Shown here one piece after another: positions 1 to 13,025 of a stretch of 64,000 nucleotides of DNA. The DNA lies in contig JAXRKN010000045.1 of assembly GCA_038502055.1 (NCBI GenBank), positions 4,920,501 through 4,984,500 of the forward strand, read 5' to 3'. The first letter of the stretch is position 1. Each line of letters begins with the position of its first letter. Source of the stretch: Tanytarsus gracilentus. Lineage: Eukaryota; Arthropoda; Insecta; Diptera; Chironomidae. A model generated the notes under the pieces. It saw only the letters and a list, made by a program, of their open reading frames with translations, had not been told where the DNA came from and ran no database searches. The position numbers and the translations under genes are program-made.

Positions 1-3000
1 CAGCCACATACAAAAAAATTCTTCAATTGCTACCAATTAAGAATACAATGAAGAGAAGTTGAAATTGATGTGAAACAATGTCAGATGTCCATCCGATGCA
101 CAAATTGAGCAATGATTTTTTTTGTCTGGAAAATTCAAGAATTCGTTGCTAATTACAAGCACTTTTTATTACAATTTATTGGCGTTTGACTAATTGAGTT
201 TTTTTTGGGGTTGAACTGAGTGAATTTTTTTATATCAAAACTAAATTTTCTTTGTAAATTTAAAAGGCAAAAATTATTAATTTTTTTCTTGTTTACATTT
301 TCAGTGCGAAAAATGTAGTATTTTAAAATATGCAGTGTGCAAGTTAATTAAAATTCAAACACAGTAACGATGTTATTTAAAACTTCCTAAAAAATAAAAA
401 ATTAAACATGTGTAAGTAGTTACCTAATACAAAATTAAGCATTGCCTAGTAATATTTCATATTGAAAATCATGACAAAATGCGGGGTTTAATTTTTTTTA
501 AATATTTACACGTTTTGAATATAAATTTTTAATTCGTTGACAGTTAAAAAATCTTTTGAAGAAAAATTGATAAATTTAATTTTTTTAAATCAAATTACTT
601 TATTTGTATTATTTTTTAATTTGTTTACTTGATAAGTTAAAAAGTTATTAAATACTGAATATCAAAAATATAAAATTGAGGTTCGAATCCTAAATAAGTC
701 AAAAAATTTCTACCATAATTGGAAGTGTTTTTTTATTTTTACTCTGAATTTAAATTTTTTATTTATAACTGGCACTATTATTTTTAAGCTAAATTTAAAT
801 TAGATTCGTCTTATTAAAAAATGTACTTAAACTGTTTGTAAACATTTCGCACATGCCAGAAACTTCTCTAACGGAATTTTTTCACTCTCAATATTGAGAA
901 AGAGAGAATGGATAACTTTTTGAGAGATCAAAATCAAGACTATTGCCATAAAAAATAAATTTCTCTCAATTTTCTTTGCGAAAAATTTACAATTCAACTT
1001 CTCTTTCTAGACCAATTAAGAAATCGTCAATAAAATCGCAAGACAGAAAATTAAATTATGAAAAATTAATTTGACTTCAGATCAATTGAGAAATGCTGAA
1101 AAAAACTTTATCGACTCTTAATTGAGTTCGCTGTCAAATGTCAATCATAAAAAACGAAATTAAATGATGAACAAATTAATATAATTCGAGTAAGTGTGTG
1201 AAATATGACAATATTAAACTTTGTGAAGGCCAAGTTTCACTGCCGCATTAAATTGACTATATTTAACGTGAATTTTACTTATGCTGTATAAATTAACACA
1301 TGATGTAGTGACAAATTCTATATTTACAATAATTCATCGTCGAGAGTGTCGAGTTAAGTTTTTTTCACTTCCAACTAAAATCGAGTGAGTGGAAATGAGA
1401 GACGAGCCCTCGCCGAGCGATTGGATGTGAAAATATCGTACGATCGCTTCTGGCTCATTCGACATTTTATTTCTCATCGTTTCAAGTGGATATTAAGCAA
1501 AAAAATGCTAACAAGAAATGACATTTTTTGGCGACTCATGCTAAGTTTTCAATTTTGATTTATTTAAAAAAAATTTATTAATTTTTAAAATTTATTTTAT
1601 TTAATTAAAAGATGAATTTGAAAAAAGTTAAAAACTTATTTTACATTTTATTAAAAGTTCGTTGCACTTTTTCTCCAGTTCCTCTTCACATCGTGTTGAA
1701 TTGTCCCAAAATGAGAGCATTAAATCAATTGAATTCGAAAACTTGAAAGTTATGCTGAGGGATTTTAAACAGGTTTTTGCAGTGTCCATAAATTTTTATT
1801 TTACTTCAAGTTAAAAATTATCATTGACCTTAATGGAAAAGAGACAAGAAAAAATTACGCAAGATTTTCAAAAATCACACATGTAAATTGTGGCGCAAAT
1901 TTTAATATTTGACCTCAGAAAATCAAATAAAGCGCAATTCACAGATTTCAATGGACTTAATCGATTCTTTACCTTTCAATTCTCCTCTCCATCGTGACAA
2001 TGCTGATTCTTAAGTTTTTGTTTGCCCGCGTCACGCGCCGAATATCCTCTTCGAGTATATCAACCGCCACCTAAGTTGTAAATTCCGAATTGTACGTCAA
2101 AAAGCAAATATTATTTTATTTACTTTTAATTAATAAAAATCACTTTATTGATATTTAAGTTGCTGAATCACTTAAAAATTTATCAATGAAAACTTAAACA
2201 CGTCAGTTTTTAAAAAATGCAATTGAACTTGCAGTAAAGCGAAATTTATTGTAAATATTTTTGTGACGCAACTTGATGATGCTTTGGGAAACTTTTGATT
2301 AAAATGCACTGTTTAATTTATTATGACAAGCCTTCATTTCATTTAAATTAAATAAAGAATCGTCATTAAAAATATTTTAAAAATCTTCCTGAATAAATTT
2401 TTTTAAAAGTCCGTTACAGATTTTTTAAAATTATTCAAATACTTTGTGGTTAAAAAATTTAAATATTGAATTATGTTTATAAGTTGTGGTTTCACACGTA
2501 AATAAAATTGAAAAAAGAAAAAATGTTTTAAATTTCTCCACAATTGAATCTCACATAACAAAATGTAACAATTATGTTTTATGCATTACAATATCACGTT
2601 TTATCAAAATTTATATTTTTTCAAGCACAGTTAACAATTGACATCACATCTTAGTTTAAAAAATTAATTTTTTATCGCTTTGAAATTAGTTCAAAAAATT
2701 CAATAACATGAAGGCAATTAGCATTAAATAACAAAAACATTCATTTCCAACATTCCACTTTCCATCTCTAATAAAAATTGCATCACGGAAATTAATTTCT
2801 CAAAAAAAATATAAACAATAATTAACGCAATTTGACTTATGCAAAAAAAATGCTGACGCTTTTGCTCTCTAAAAAAAATGAGAGAGAGAGAGTCGATCAT
2901 ACCACTTGTGGCATTTCTTCATCTAAACAGCATCACAGCTCGTATCGAAGGGAAGAGATGAACACTTACACGTGCTTCTGCTGCCACATGGCCATGACGT

Positions 3001-3417
3001 CGTTTTCCGTCGTCTCCGAGAGAGGGTAAGCGAAGCATACGAGAGAGAAAGAGAATTTTGTATCGCACACAGCGAGAAAGAAAAATTTATAATTTCAAAG
3101 TCAAACGATGAAATCAGCTCAGTCGTATTGAAAACTTCGAAGCTCAAACAAGCAACAGTTCGGTAGTAACTTTTATTTTAAGTGAGAGCAAGTTCAACAT
3201 AAAGAAGTTTTCTGAGATTTTTTTACATCAAGCATTAGAGGAAGAAAAAAATCGGCCTACGACTTCTTCAATCAATTTAACTCGATTGACGACAATTTGT
3301 GCGAAAAAAAAGAGTGAAAAGAGAATAATTTATAATAAATAAAAAGAAGCAAGAAGCAAAGTTGAGGGTTGTGCACGTTGAATCAATTGATTTAAAATAG
3401 AAAATTAAATTATCAAG
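1..3417. other. Gene-free upstream region
   Basis: This stretch is AT-rich with many A and T runs. I see no coding frame with codon structure, no splice-flanked exon and no tRNA-like sequence. GA-rich tracts (about 2880-3080) lie just upstream of the first gene and may belong to its promoter. Short ORFs at 2832-3166 lie in this purine-rich sequence and look non-coding. The stretch probably holds distal promoter and 5' UTR sequence of the gene that starts at 3418. Confidence 0.5.
3119..3125 (+). promoter_or_regulatory. Possible initiator (TCAGTCG)
   Basis: TCAGTCG matches the arthropod initiator (TCAGT cap-site) pattern. It lies about 300 bp upstream of the start codon at 3418, behind GA-rich sequence resembling GAGA sites. 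No TATA box is evident. It is a weak motif match without transcript support. Confidence 0.25.
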
Positions 3418-6400
3418 ATGCAGACAAAAAATGTGTTCAGACAGCTTTCGTTCTTATTGACGATATTAGTTACAGGTAGGTTTATGATTTCTAAATTATC
3501 ACAGTTAAATTTGTGAGATTGTGAGAGTAATTTTTTTGGGGGTCAAAAATTATCAGCTTAAAAAATGCTAAAAAATATTTTAAACAATTTCTAAAAAATT
3601 ATGCTGATAAAAAAATTTTGTGTGAATTTATTTTAAAACCGTCAGTCTGAACTAAAATTTTAAATATATCAAAAACCTTCTCGAGATATCGGCAATAAAT
3701 TAAATTGACTATAACTTAATCAAAAGAGCATTGAAACCACCGCATGCACTTAATTCAGAAGAAGAAAATTTAATCAAATTATGTCACATTTTTGCTCTCT
3801 TTACACACTAAAAAAGATCGCGCTACCTTGAAAATTCGCCACCTCGCAACTACTTTTCTCGCTGCTGCTGTGTTTGTGTGGTTTTGTCGAAAAATTTTAC
3901 TAGCAGCGAGAGTAAAAAAGTGAGATGAGCACCGAAAGACTTTTCTCGTAAATTTTTAAAAATATCATTAATTTTCCATCTCGCAAGCGACGAGAGATGA
4001 GAGCAAAAATCCCCGACTAACCCTTTTGGTTGTAGAGCGAGATATCATTGCGTTGACAACTGCTTTCCCTTCCATTTAACGATGCTATAAATTTTTAATT
4101 ATTTACATTTCTCTGTCCACGACAATATATGCGAAAAAAGAGAGCGATGATGATGGGTTTGAACTTTATTTAATGTTAAATTAGGATTTCTCATGAAAAA
4201 TTAATCAGAGGGCGATCAACCCGCAAGGGAAAGTAATTAAAAAATTCTTTAATTTAAATTTTTTAAAATCCGTTAAATTTTTCATATCGTGAAAATTTAT
4301 GATGTAAAATATTCTTTTGAAAAAAAGTCATCAAAAAGTTTTTCCTTCGCTTTCATCGCAAGATTGAGTTGCTAATTATATTTGCATGATTCCAAAAGTC
4401 TTTAAATAATTTTTTCAATTTTACTAAAAGCATATTTGCCGACATGTTTCAATCATCAAAACGTTTTTTTTTTGCAACCAAAATCCACCTTGAGGGTATT
4501 TCACCTCGCGATCTGACAACGGCAGCACGAAAATAAAAAATCTCTCAGTGATAAAGGATAAAAGTGTCTTCTTGATATGACTAAAAGGCATCTGCGATGA
4601 CACTTGAAAATCTCGAGATAAGCAAAGTCTAAAAGGTATGCAAGTCACCGACAGAGAAAATGTTTTGAATGATTGATTTGTAAACAAATTAAGTCTAGGC
4701 ATGCTCGAATGCCTTGCAGTGCCATCATCGTCGTGCACACGAATTGTTTAGTTTCTCACATCCCGAAAAACCTAAAGCACATAGTTCAGTGGGTATGTGT
4801 GTGATTTTGAATGCCGTCATTAGAATCGCATCAAAAATTATATCACATATTGTGAGAGGGTGGAAAAGTTTCTAAGAGCTGGGAGAAAATTTTTGTGTGT
4901 GTTAAGCACCTGAGACGAGTGACAAAAAATCACTTAAACTTTTTTTCCTCAAGTTAAACTCTCTCTGGTGATGTTGACACTGATAAAATATTATAAAATG
5001 CTATTAAATTCAGATAGAATGTGGAGATGCTCCTTTTGGAGGAGTTGATAAATAGTTGAGATGGAAAGTGAGCTGAAAACACTTTCTAGTTTTGCGTCTC
5101 AACCCTTCATGAGTGAAGATGATGTAAAGATCCTTGAGGGAGCAATTCTGGAAAAAAAAGTTTCATCGAAAATTAAATAACTGCTAACAGATTTGATTGA
5201 ATATGAGCGATGAGATTTTTGAGCGCAAAAGTTTTGATACGAATCTGTTTTTGATAAAATAATAATTGAAGTGAAAACCTCGAAAAATGATTTTAATCCA
5301 AGGTTTAGAATTAATATGTTATTGAACGTTATTTGCAATTCACTATAGGAAAATAATGAAATTTTCTCCTCAAAATTCATGAAATCGGCATGCCTTATAT
5401 TTATAATTTCTCATGCTCAATCGAATGTTCGGTCCTTAAACCTCCTAAAAATGCTTAGAACCAATTTTTTTGGACACAGGAACCGAGTGTTTGAACCCAT
5501 TTTCTCTGACCCCTCTGAAAGTGTAAATTTCTTAATTGAGCTCTAAGATTTTACTCGTTCACTTCCTGAACTTGGTTTCTTCTGAACAGTTGTTTGTTTT
5601 TACATTCTCCATCAACTTGCATCAACAGAATTTTTTATTGAGCTTAGCATGCTGATTTGTTGCTTCCTGAAAATTGCTTAACTTTGAGTGTCAAGACATC
5701 AGTCGGAAGTTGATGGAAGTAGATTATGAGCATAGATAGTTATAGTTTGGACCTTTGACAAGCAAATCCATTACATTTGGTTGTCAACAAATGTCAACAT
5801 AGGCGGCAATTTGCAATTTAGAAAATCATGATTTTGCCGAAAGTCCAACTAATTTCAGTAATTAATCGGTGCTGGATTTGATTTTTTGATAAAACTTAGC
5901 TTATTTTCCACGAATCTTTTATATTTTATCAAAAAATCAAATCCAGCACCGATTAATTACTGAAATTAGTTGGACTTTCGGCAAAATCATGATTTTCTAA
6001 ATTGCAAATTGCCGCCTATGTTGACATTTGTTGACAACCAAATGTAATGGATTTGCTTGTCAAAGGTCCAAACTATAACTATCTATGCTCATAATCTACT
6101 TCCATCAACTTCCGACTGATGTCTTGACACTCAAAGTTAAGCAATTTTCAGGAAGCAACAAATCAGCATGCTAAGCTCAATAAAAAATTCTGTTGATGCA
6201 AGTTGATGGAGAATGTAAAAACAAACAACTGTTCAGAAGAAACCAAGTTCAGGAAGTGAACGAGTAAAATCTTAGAGCTCAATTAAGAAATTTACACTTT
6301 CAGAGGGGTCAGAGAAAATGGGTTCAAACACTCGGTTCCTGTGTCCAAAAAAATTGGTTCTAAGCATTTTTAGGAGGTTTAAGGACCGAACATTCAATTG

Positions 6401-9400
6401 AGCATGAGAAATTATAAACATAAGGCATCATAAGATTTCATGAGTTTTGAGGAGAAAATTTCATTTTTTGCCCATAGTGCAATTTTAAAAAATTTGTTAA
6501 AAATTCAAATTTATAAGAAAAAAATAAATTTAAATTTTTAAAATACGTTAGGTCAAAACTCAAAATTTAAATTAATTTCCTTTAAAAATTAGTTCTGGTT
6601 TGTGGAATCAAAAAAACTCATCAATATTTCTAAAAAAAATTATTTGATTTCTTTAAACGTTTTAAATTTATTCAATTAACTTTTTAAATTGGTAAAAATT
6701 TCTTTGAAATCCAATGAGTTTGGAAAATTTCCAGAAGGCAATTACTTAAAATTAATTAAGTTTAAAATTAAAGTTTCAAATGTGAATTGCAATTCAACAT
6801 TAAGCGTCGAGGAAGTTAATTGAATCAACTTGACCTTATCTTCAAATAATTGCAGAGCCTTTAATAGTTATCTTCCAGCATTGATATTAAATCATTTTAT
6901 GGCATTGAGCTGATAAAAATCCAGATAAAACTCAACGAGTGATTCTCGTATGATATTCGTAAAATCCCAAAACCACCCGGCAAGAACCAAAATTAAATTT
7001 GACACTTTATTAAATAACAATTATTTGATAAGAATATAAATTTCCACGTTTATTTTTCGCGAGATAACAAAATTTATGTGTGTGAGAAAAATTCACACAT
7101 CAACCAATTAATTAATTTTCAATGTCAACGATGAGTGTGGCGTGATATTTTGACGGTACTAAATATTTCTGAATTGGGAAATGATTCATTTCGCGTCATT
7201 GACTGATGTCACACATGTGACTAAATTCATTCACACATACTTTTTTCGGGTCGTACGATATTTTTTACTAAATACACCTCAAGCAAGATTAATTTTCGCA
7301 ATAAATGATTTCAAAATTGAATGAAGATGAAAAGCTGCAAGCGATCAAAAAAAAAGAGTTTATTAGTCGATGCGTTTTGCAATCAAACCAGTTAAATTTT
7401 AGGGGAAAGCAAAATTGGAATTTGATGAATTTTTTGAGTGCAGCGACGTGAAAGAGATTTGTTTGAGATAAAATTGAATAACAATAAAAAGTGAAAAGGT
7501 GCAAGTTAAAAAAATTTAAATTGATTAAAGAGCTTTGGAGATGTAAGAATGGTAAATTTAATTATTTTCTATTGTATAAAAATCTATTTTTAGAACTTAG
7601 TTTTGACCTCACGACATTCTTTAAAAAACCCGGACAATAGTTATTAACAATTTTTGGTTGCTCAATTGACGTCAGCTCGTAAACAACGTCTGTTCACCTT
7701 AACCGAAAAAAATTGTTATTTTTTAAGACTCTTCACATCTCCAGATGGATCAACAAATTATTCAGTATTGAAACTCATTGTCTAATTGACGTAATTTGTT
7801 TTCAAAGAGAGAGAAGAGAGTGCAAAAACTGGTTTTCATATATCGTACGATCGAGCCATGATCCAATGAGAACCGTGGGCTCGACTCACTAACACACAAA
7901 TAATTGCACATTAATTCACTCTTTTTTCTCTCTCACCTTTTTTCATATTTTTCTCACACTCTCTAAGCTAGATTTAATATCGTTTTTCTTACCTGCCTCG
8001 TCATTTATCATTTATTCACCACGGATCATGAGTTGCAAGATTTTCTAGAGAGAAAGTGAAAAAGATTGCATGGGGAGTAAAAATAATATTTTTTTTTTCG
8101 GTGTTATAATGCTATCAAAAAATTGTTTTATGAGGGCACGCTTATGAAAAATTTCTTAGAAACTTTTTTCATAAACATTTTTTGTGTGACATTTTGTGAG
8201 ATTACAAAAAGGGTTTTGAGAAGGACTTTTGATGTTAAATTAAATTTTTATATCAACCCAAAAAAATCAAGAGAGGTTAAAAAAATCAAATTACTTTTAA
8301 AAAACCCTCGAAATAAATTTTAAATGTGACCTAATTTTCGAATTAATCCCCACCCACAAACACTTTTCTTGGCTTCTTCGAATAAAACTTTTTACCTTTT
8401 AAAATTCCACCGTCAACCTCCTCATTTAACTTAAATGAAAATAAAAAGATTTCCCCCGCGAGAAATTCATCGTCACTGGCTTGAGCTAAGAAGAAAATTT
8501 ATGAATATTTTAAAGCTCACCAGGAGCGAAGGCAGAAACGGTCAAGTTGCATTTATAAAATGTGTCCGACTACCTGAAAGCTGTGAAATATTTCATGAAG
8601 ATCTTTTTTCCATCTCTCGACTTCTCGTTTACATTTTAGGTGCTTTTGGTTGGTGCATGCAGCATGCACTCCTTCGAGTATAATTTAGAGTCGAATGACA
8701 GTAAAATTCCATTTAAAACCATTAAAATATGAATATACTGAATAATATTTTTACTGATGCTGCATGAGCGATAGTGGGAAGAATTTTTTGCAGAACATCC
8801 AATTTTTCTCTTCTTCTTTTTTCGGTGCTGCTGGAGGGAGAATGAACAAATTTTCCGGGATTACTCTTGTGTTACCAAAAAATCTAGATATAAATTGTGG
8901 AGAATGTTCGTGAGGTGCATGTTAAATTTAAAATCTTGATTTTCGTTTAAAATTGAGTTTTTAAAAATTAAATTTTTCTATCAAATTTTAATGTCGGAAA
9001 AAATTTCAAACTTTCTAAAATATCCTTAAACTTTGGTAATTGAGCCTTCAGGGAAATTCCTGAAATTTTTTATGCCAATTTAATTTTCCAATCTAACCAT
9101 ACCGACCGAAAAAAAATATTCATGATCAACTACATGACAATTCTATCACTCAACTCATGTTCTACATCTCTTGTACGGACATTCTCAATTTATTTAAAAA
9201 TTCTCAATTTTTTTTCGTTAGATTTTTTCTCTTTTCATCGCGCTGTGGGAATAACTAAATTTTCTGATAAATTAAATCGATTTGCTTTTCCTCTTTGGTG
9301 CTGTCGGAATATTTATCGATTGCACTTTAAATGGAAAAAAGTGTTGGAGTCATATGTGGCATTTTAGTGAATTCCCCGAAGCAATTTATAAGATGAAGTA

Positions 9401-10866
9401 TGATTATGAAATGGAAGAGATTTTCACTCTATTTTGTCGTTTATTGTGGGTTGTCTAGTGTGGGAGGGTGAAAGTGGTGTCTTGAATTTTATTTTCTAAA
9501 ATAAATTAAAAATTTCAAAAAATTTGTAGTTAAAAAGATTTAAATCTAAAACGACCGTTAAATATTTTTCTAAAAATTTAATTTATTTCTGATGAACTTT
9601 TCGAATTCCAACAGTTCATCTTCTGAACTTTATAGCGAATTTAATATTGCAAAACTGTGTGCAGTGTTCTATAGAGAGAGAGTGAAAGCATGATGATGAC
9701 ATAAAAAATGTGGAAAAATGAGAAAAAATATCTCATGTTGCTTGTTAAAATTGACATAGTCCGAGCAAATAATGAAAATAGAATTTTTTTTCTTTCGTTC
9801 TCTTTCGCAGTATCAATAACTCGAGCTCAAATAGACGAGTGTGGCCATGAGGAGCTTAATAAATGCAGCTTGCAAGTTAACCGAGCCACAGAATTAAATT
9901 TTGCACCGAAACGTGAGGAGCTGGCCGAGTTATGTCCCGATCTAGAGAACGGGTTAAAGTGCATACGAAGCTACACGAGAAGATGCATGACGTTGGCAAA
10001 GCGACTGCAGTTTATGAAACTCTACAAAGGAACTGAAGAAGTTATTCGCGATCTGTGCCGTGAAGGTCCATTTCAATCGGAATTTTTACAACACGCTTCA
10101 TGCCTACAAACCGTAAAGCCTCGTAAGTATTTGATTTAATTGCATAGAGATCGGATCCGTTTCATTTCTTTTGCCTATAAATTTTTATTGTCTTCATTAG
10201 TTAATTTATTTATTTTATAATTTTCTATTTAGAACATCAGCAATGTGCAGTTGTGTATCAACAAACAATGGCAGCAGTCAGCATGCCAAAATCTAATCAC
10301 ACCATGGAAAATCATCATCATCACAAACACCACCATGAACAAGAGCAGAATGATGATGTCAAAAAAGTTTGTTGGTGAGTTTCTAAAATTTAACGAATTT
10401 TCGAAAATTTTAATTTTAATCTAATCCAACTTTATATAAATTTTAATTCTAATTTTGCTAGTTTTTAAACTGATTTCATCTCAAAATTTAATCTAAACCA
10501 ACGTTTTTAAAATTTAAAATTTAATCTAATCTTAAAATATTTTTAATCTAATCCATCTTTTAATAAAATTAACTGAAAAGTTAAATATCTTTAATGTACT
10601 CAATTTTTCATTACAGTTCATTCCGAGAGTACCTTGATTGTTCGGAACATGTGACACAACGAACATGCGGCCATGAGACGGGAACATTTATTCGAGGTTT
10701 TTTGAAGAAAATGTCGAGTTCACTAGAACGAGATTATTGTGATGTGTACTATAGAGAAGGCGTCAATCAATGTCCAAACATTTTCTCATCTGCGGTCTCA
10801 ATGCGAGCATCGATCCTTTTGACTCTGCCCATTCTTGCGATGCTAGTCAATAGCTTTTGGAGATAA
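3418..10866 (+). CDS. Secreted GPI-anchored cysteine-rich protein
   Basis: Four coding exons fit with GT-AG sites and consistent phase: 3418-3475, 9811-10122, 10233-10374 and 10617-10866. Exon 1 encodes a hydrophobic leader (MQTKNVFRQLSFLLTILVT) that completes in exon 2 with SITRAQ, a typical signal peptide. The mature chain has a first Cys-rich block (CGHEELNKC, then LCP and LKC pairs), a His-rich linker (HHHHKHHH), a second Cys block (VCCSF, DCSEHV, TCGHE), and a hydrophobic tail ending LTLPILAMLVNSFWR that suits a GPI-attachment signal. The pattern recalls uncharacterised insect surface proteins related to nematode DUF19 or chondroitin-proteoglycan-4-type Cys domains; I do not recognise a named gene. 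The open frame continues upstream of exon 2, but the phase-matched 3' splice site and the leader in exon 1 argue against a start there. Intron 1 is about 6.3 kb and carries a foldback element. Confidence 0.8.
5341..6479. mobile_element. Foldback MITE, 1.14 kb near-perfect inverted repeat
   Basis: Two arms of about 555 bp (5341-5894 and 5924-6479) are near-perfect reverse complements around a 29-bp loop; the few mismatches sit mostly near the outer ends. The ends read CACTATAGG and, on the other strand, CACTATGGG. The flanks are CAATT on both sides (5336-5340 and 6480-6484), consistent with a 5-bp target duplication. A CACTATGG-type terminus with a 5-bp duplication fits the Transib superfamily, although the duplication is AT-rich whereas Transib prefers GC-rich sites. 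No transposase is present, so it is non-autonomous. It lies in intron 1 of the secreted-protein gene and is transcribed if that intron is. Confidence 0.75.
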
Positions 10867-11888
10867 GCTTCTGTTTTTCCGCACAACACTCAATTTTTCA
10901 TCTATTCAGAAATCCGTTCCAGTATGTTTTTTGCCGACATTTGGCAGAAAGTATTTTTTGATCAGATTTAGATTTATTTATTGCATGGTCGATGTCCATT
11001 AATTATCCTTCTCACCCTCGCGTCGCCTCGTAGTTGTTATTTTCACCTCAACTCATGTTCCATGCGTTCGTCATAAGTTTTTTCTTGTTCTCTCGTTCCA
11101 ATGCCAAAAGAAAAGCTAATTTAGATTCCTAATTGTAGATTTTCCATCATAATTCATGCACACTCACATGTTTCGCACTGAAATGTTTGACGCTAATTAC
11201 AATGCGGTGACTTTATTTATTTAAATTAATCGTTTTTTGCGTATTAGGATGAAAAGCTTTAATTAATTTCTCGAATTTTTTTCTACTTTTAATGACGAGT
11301 GGTTGGGAGTTTTTTTGAAATGTCTTAATTGGAAAATAAAATAGGGTATTAACACTATAATTTAAAAGTAGTTTAGTTAAGTTTGAATAGTTTAAAAGTG
11401 AAAATTTAAAAATGAATCTTTATAAAAAAAATTTATATGATTTTGGAAATGAATAATTCTAAGACATTTCTTAAACTTCCATCGGTTATTGATATTTTTC
11501 CTGTATGTTAAACATGTAAATCATTAAATTAAGAAAAATTAAAAAATTATCATGTTAAGAAAACTTTCATATTAAAAATATTTAGCTGGAAAAAGACAAG
11601 CATAAAATTTAATGAAATGCTTTTGTATACTAAAAAGTCTGTGATATGAGCAATATGTTATAAAAAAATAGTGTAAAATGTATTCATAATAAAATTGTAA
11701 TGCTAATAGGTAAAAAAAATAAAATAAAATTTAACATTAAAAAATATTTGAGTTTTTTGTGGGTTTAAAAGAATTTAAATTTTTTATTTTTAAAAATTAA
11801 TTTTTTAAAGATTCGCTTTAAAATATTTTTTGCAGATTCTAATTTGCTTAAAATTTGTTAAATTTTATTATTCGGGTTCGTCATACAT
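10867..11888. other. 3' UTR and intergenic spacer
   Basis: This follows the TAA of the GPI-anchored protein gene. Moderately mixed sequence to about 11200 is probably 3' UTR, then AT-rich spacer. It contains AATAAA at 11335-11340. The last 8 bp are the left target duplication of the hAT element. No gene is seen. Confidence 0.45.
11335..11340 (+). terminator. Candidate poly(A) signal AATAAA
   Basis: This AATAAA lies about 470 bp downstream of the stop codon at 10864-10866. Other AATAAA matches further on (near 11690) could be used instead. Confidence 0.3.
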
Positions 11889-12650
11889 TAGAGTCCTCAC
11901 GGTTTTCACCGGTTCGGTTATAACCGGTTTTCACCGGAATTTTTAATAACCGGTTTCACCATTTTTTCTTCCGGTTAACCGTTTTTCTACTTTATAAATT
12001 ATTTTAATTTTATTAAAAAATTACAATTTAAATTTATAAATATTATCAATGTTTTTAACCGTTTTTATGTTTATTTTAATAAACCTATCTTCAAATACTA
12101 ATATTGTGAAAAATCAGGTACTAAATGTCCACTAAACTTACGTTTCTCATGTTTCAGATATTAAGATATCAAAAGTTTTGTTTTATTCAATACTTTTACG
12201 CTTTATCACAATTCAGTTTAAAGTGATTTATTTTATTAAAAAAGTGAAGTGAATTTTGCATTTTTGACAACGCGAGACAAAAAGTGTTACGGTAATTATT
12301 GTGAAAATATAGTAGTTTTTTAATATTTTTTGTCGTTTTTCGGAAGCAAATCATCTAGTCAGCAAGCTTTTCAATAGACTTGGAGATGAGAACATCAATG
12401 CAATTGCCTTTCTGAAGTGTTATTTTAGAAATAAGTTAAATTAATCTTTGTTATTTAGTTTTTAAGTTTTTTAAGTTATTAAATTAAATTTTCCTTTATT
12501 TAAAATTTGTTGTTTTTTTTTAAAAAAATCCGTTTTTTTCTCAGAAATTTAGATAAAAACTCATAACCGGTTAACCGGTGAAAACCGGTTATGAGCTTTT
12601 TAAAACCGGTTAAACCGAAATCGTTAAAACCGGTTATTTAAGGATCTCTA
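11889..12650. mobile_element. hAT-type MITE with 8-bp target duplication
   Basis: The 762-bp element starts TAGAGTCC and its other end reads TAGAGATCC on the opposite strand, forming short terminal inverted repeats. It is flanked on both sides by TCATACAT (11881-11888 and 12651-12658). An 8-bp duplication with TAGAG-type termini is the hallmark of the hAT superfamily. Both subterminal regions are packed with AACCGGTT-related motifs in opposing orientation, typical of transposase-binding repeats. No open frame of transposase length remains, so the copy is non-autonomous. The exact duplication suggests recent insertion. Confidence 0.85.
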
Positions 12651-13025
12651 TCATACATCGAAGCCAAAAATTAATTTAATATTCTAATTTTTTTTATACA
12701 ATTCTTAAATTTCAAAATTTAAAAATTGACCATCAAAAATTTCTGATTCTTTGTTAAATCTTTATTCAATTTCAGCACCACAAACTCCGGTCAAAAAAGA
12801 TAAATCAAAAAAGAGAAATTCAAGCATGAATTCATTATTTTTCTCTTTTAGCAGCGTCCGCAAAAAAAATATAAATTTTATTCCGCGATGAGGGCCAAAA
12901 GTGTAAATCTTATGGGAATGCAATTTATTCAAATTAACAGCATCCAGCAGAGCATGAAAATTATATTCGCATGTAAAGAATATTTTTATAATTTTTTTGA
13001 GGCATATATTTGAATGAATACTTCA

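Noticed and set aside
5341..6479. Assembly palindrome (unresolved hairpin-adapter artefact) as sole explanation of the foldback
   Set aside because: Terminal CACTATRGG motifs, a 5-bp flanking duplication and arm mismatches near the ends fit a real element better, although reads would settle it.
9708..9810. N-terminal extension of the second exon of the GPI-anchored gene
   Set aside because: TTTCTTTCGTTCTCTTTCGCAG is a strong 3' splice site and exon 1 supplies a matching signal peptide in phase.
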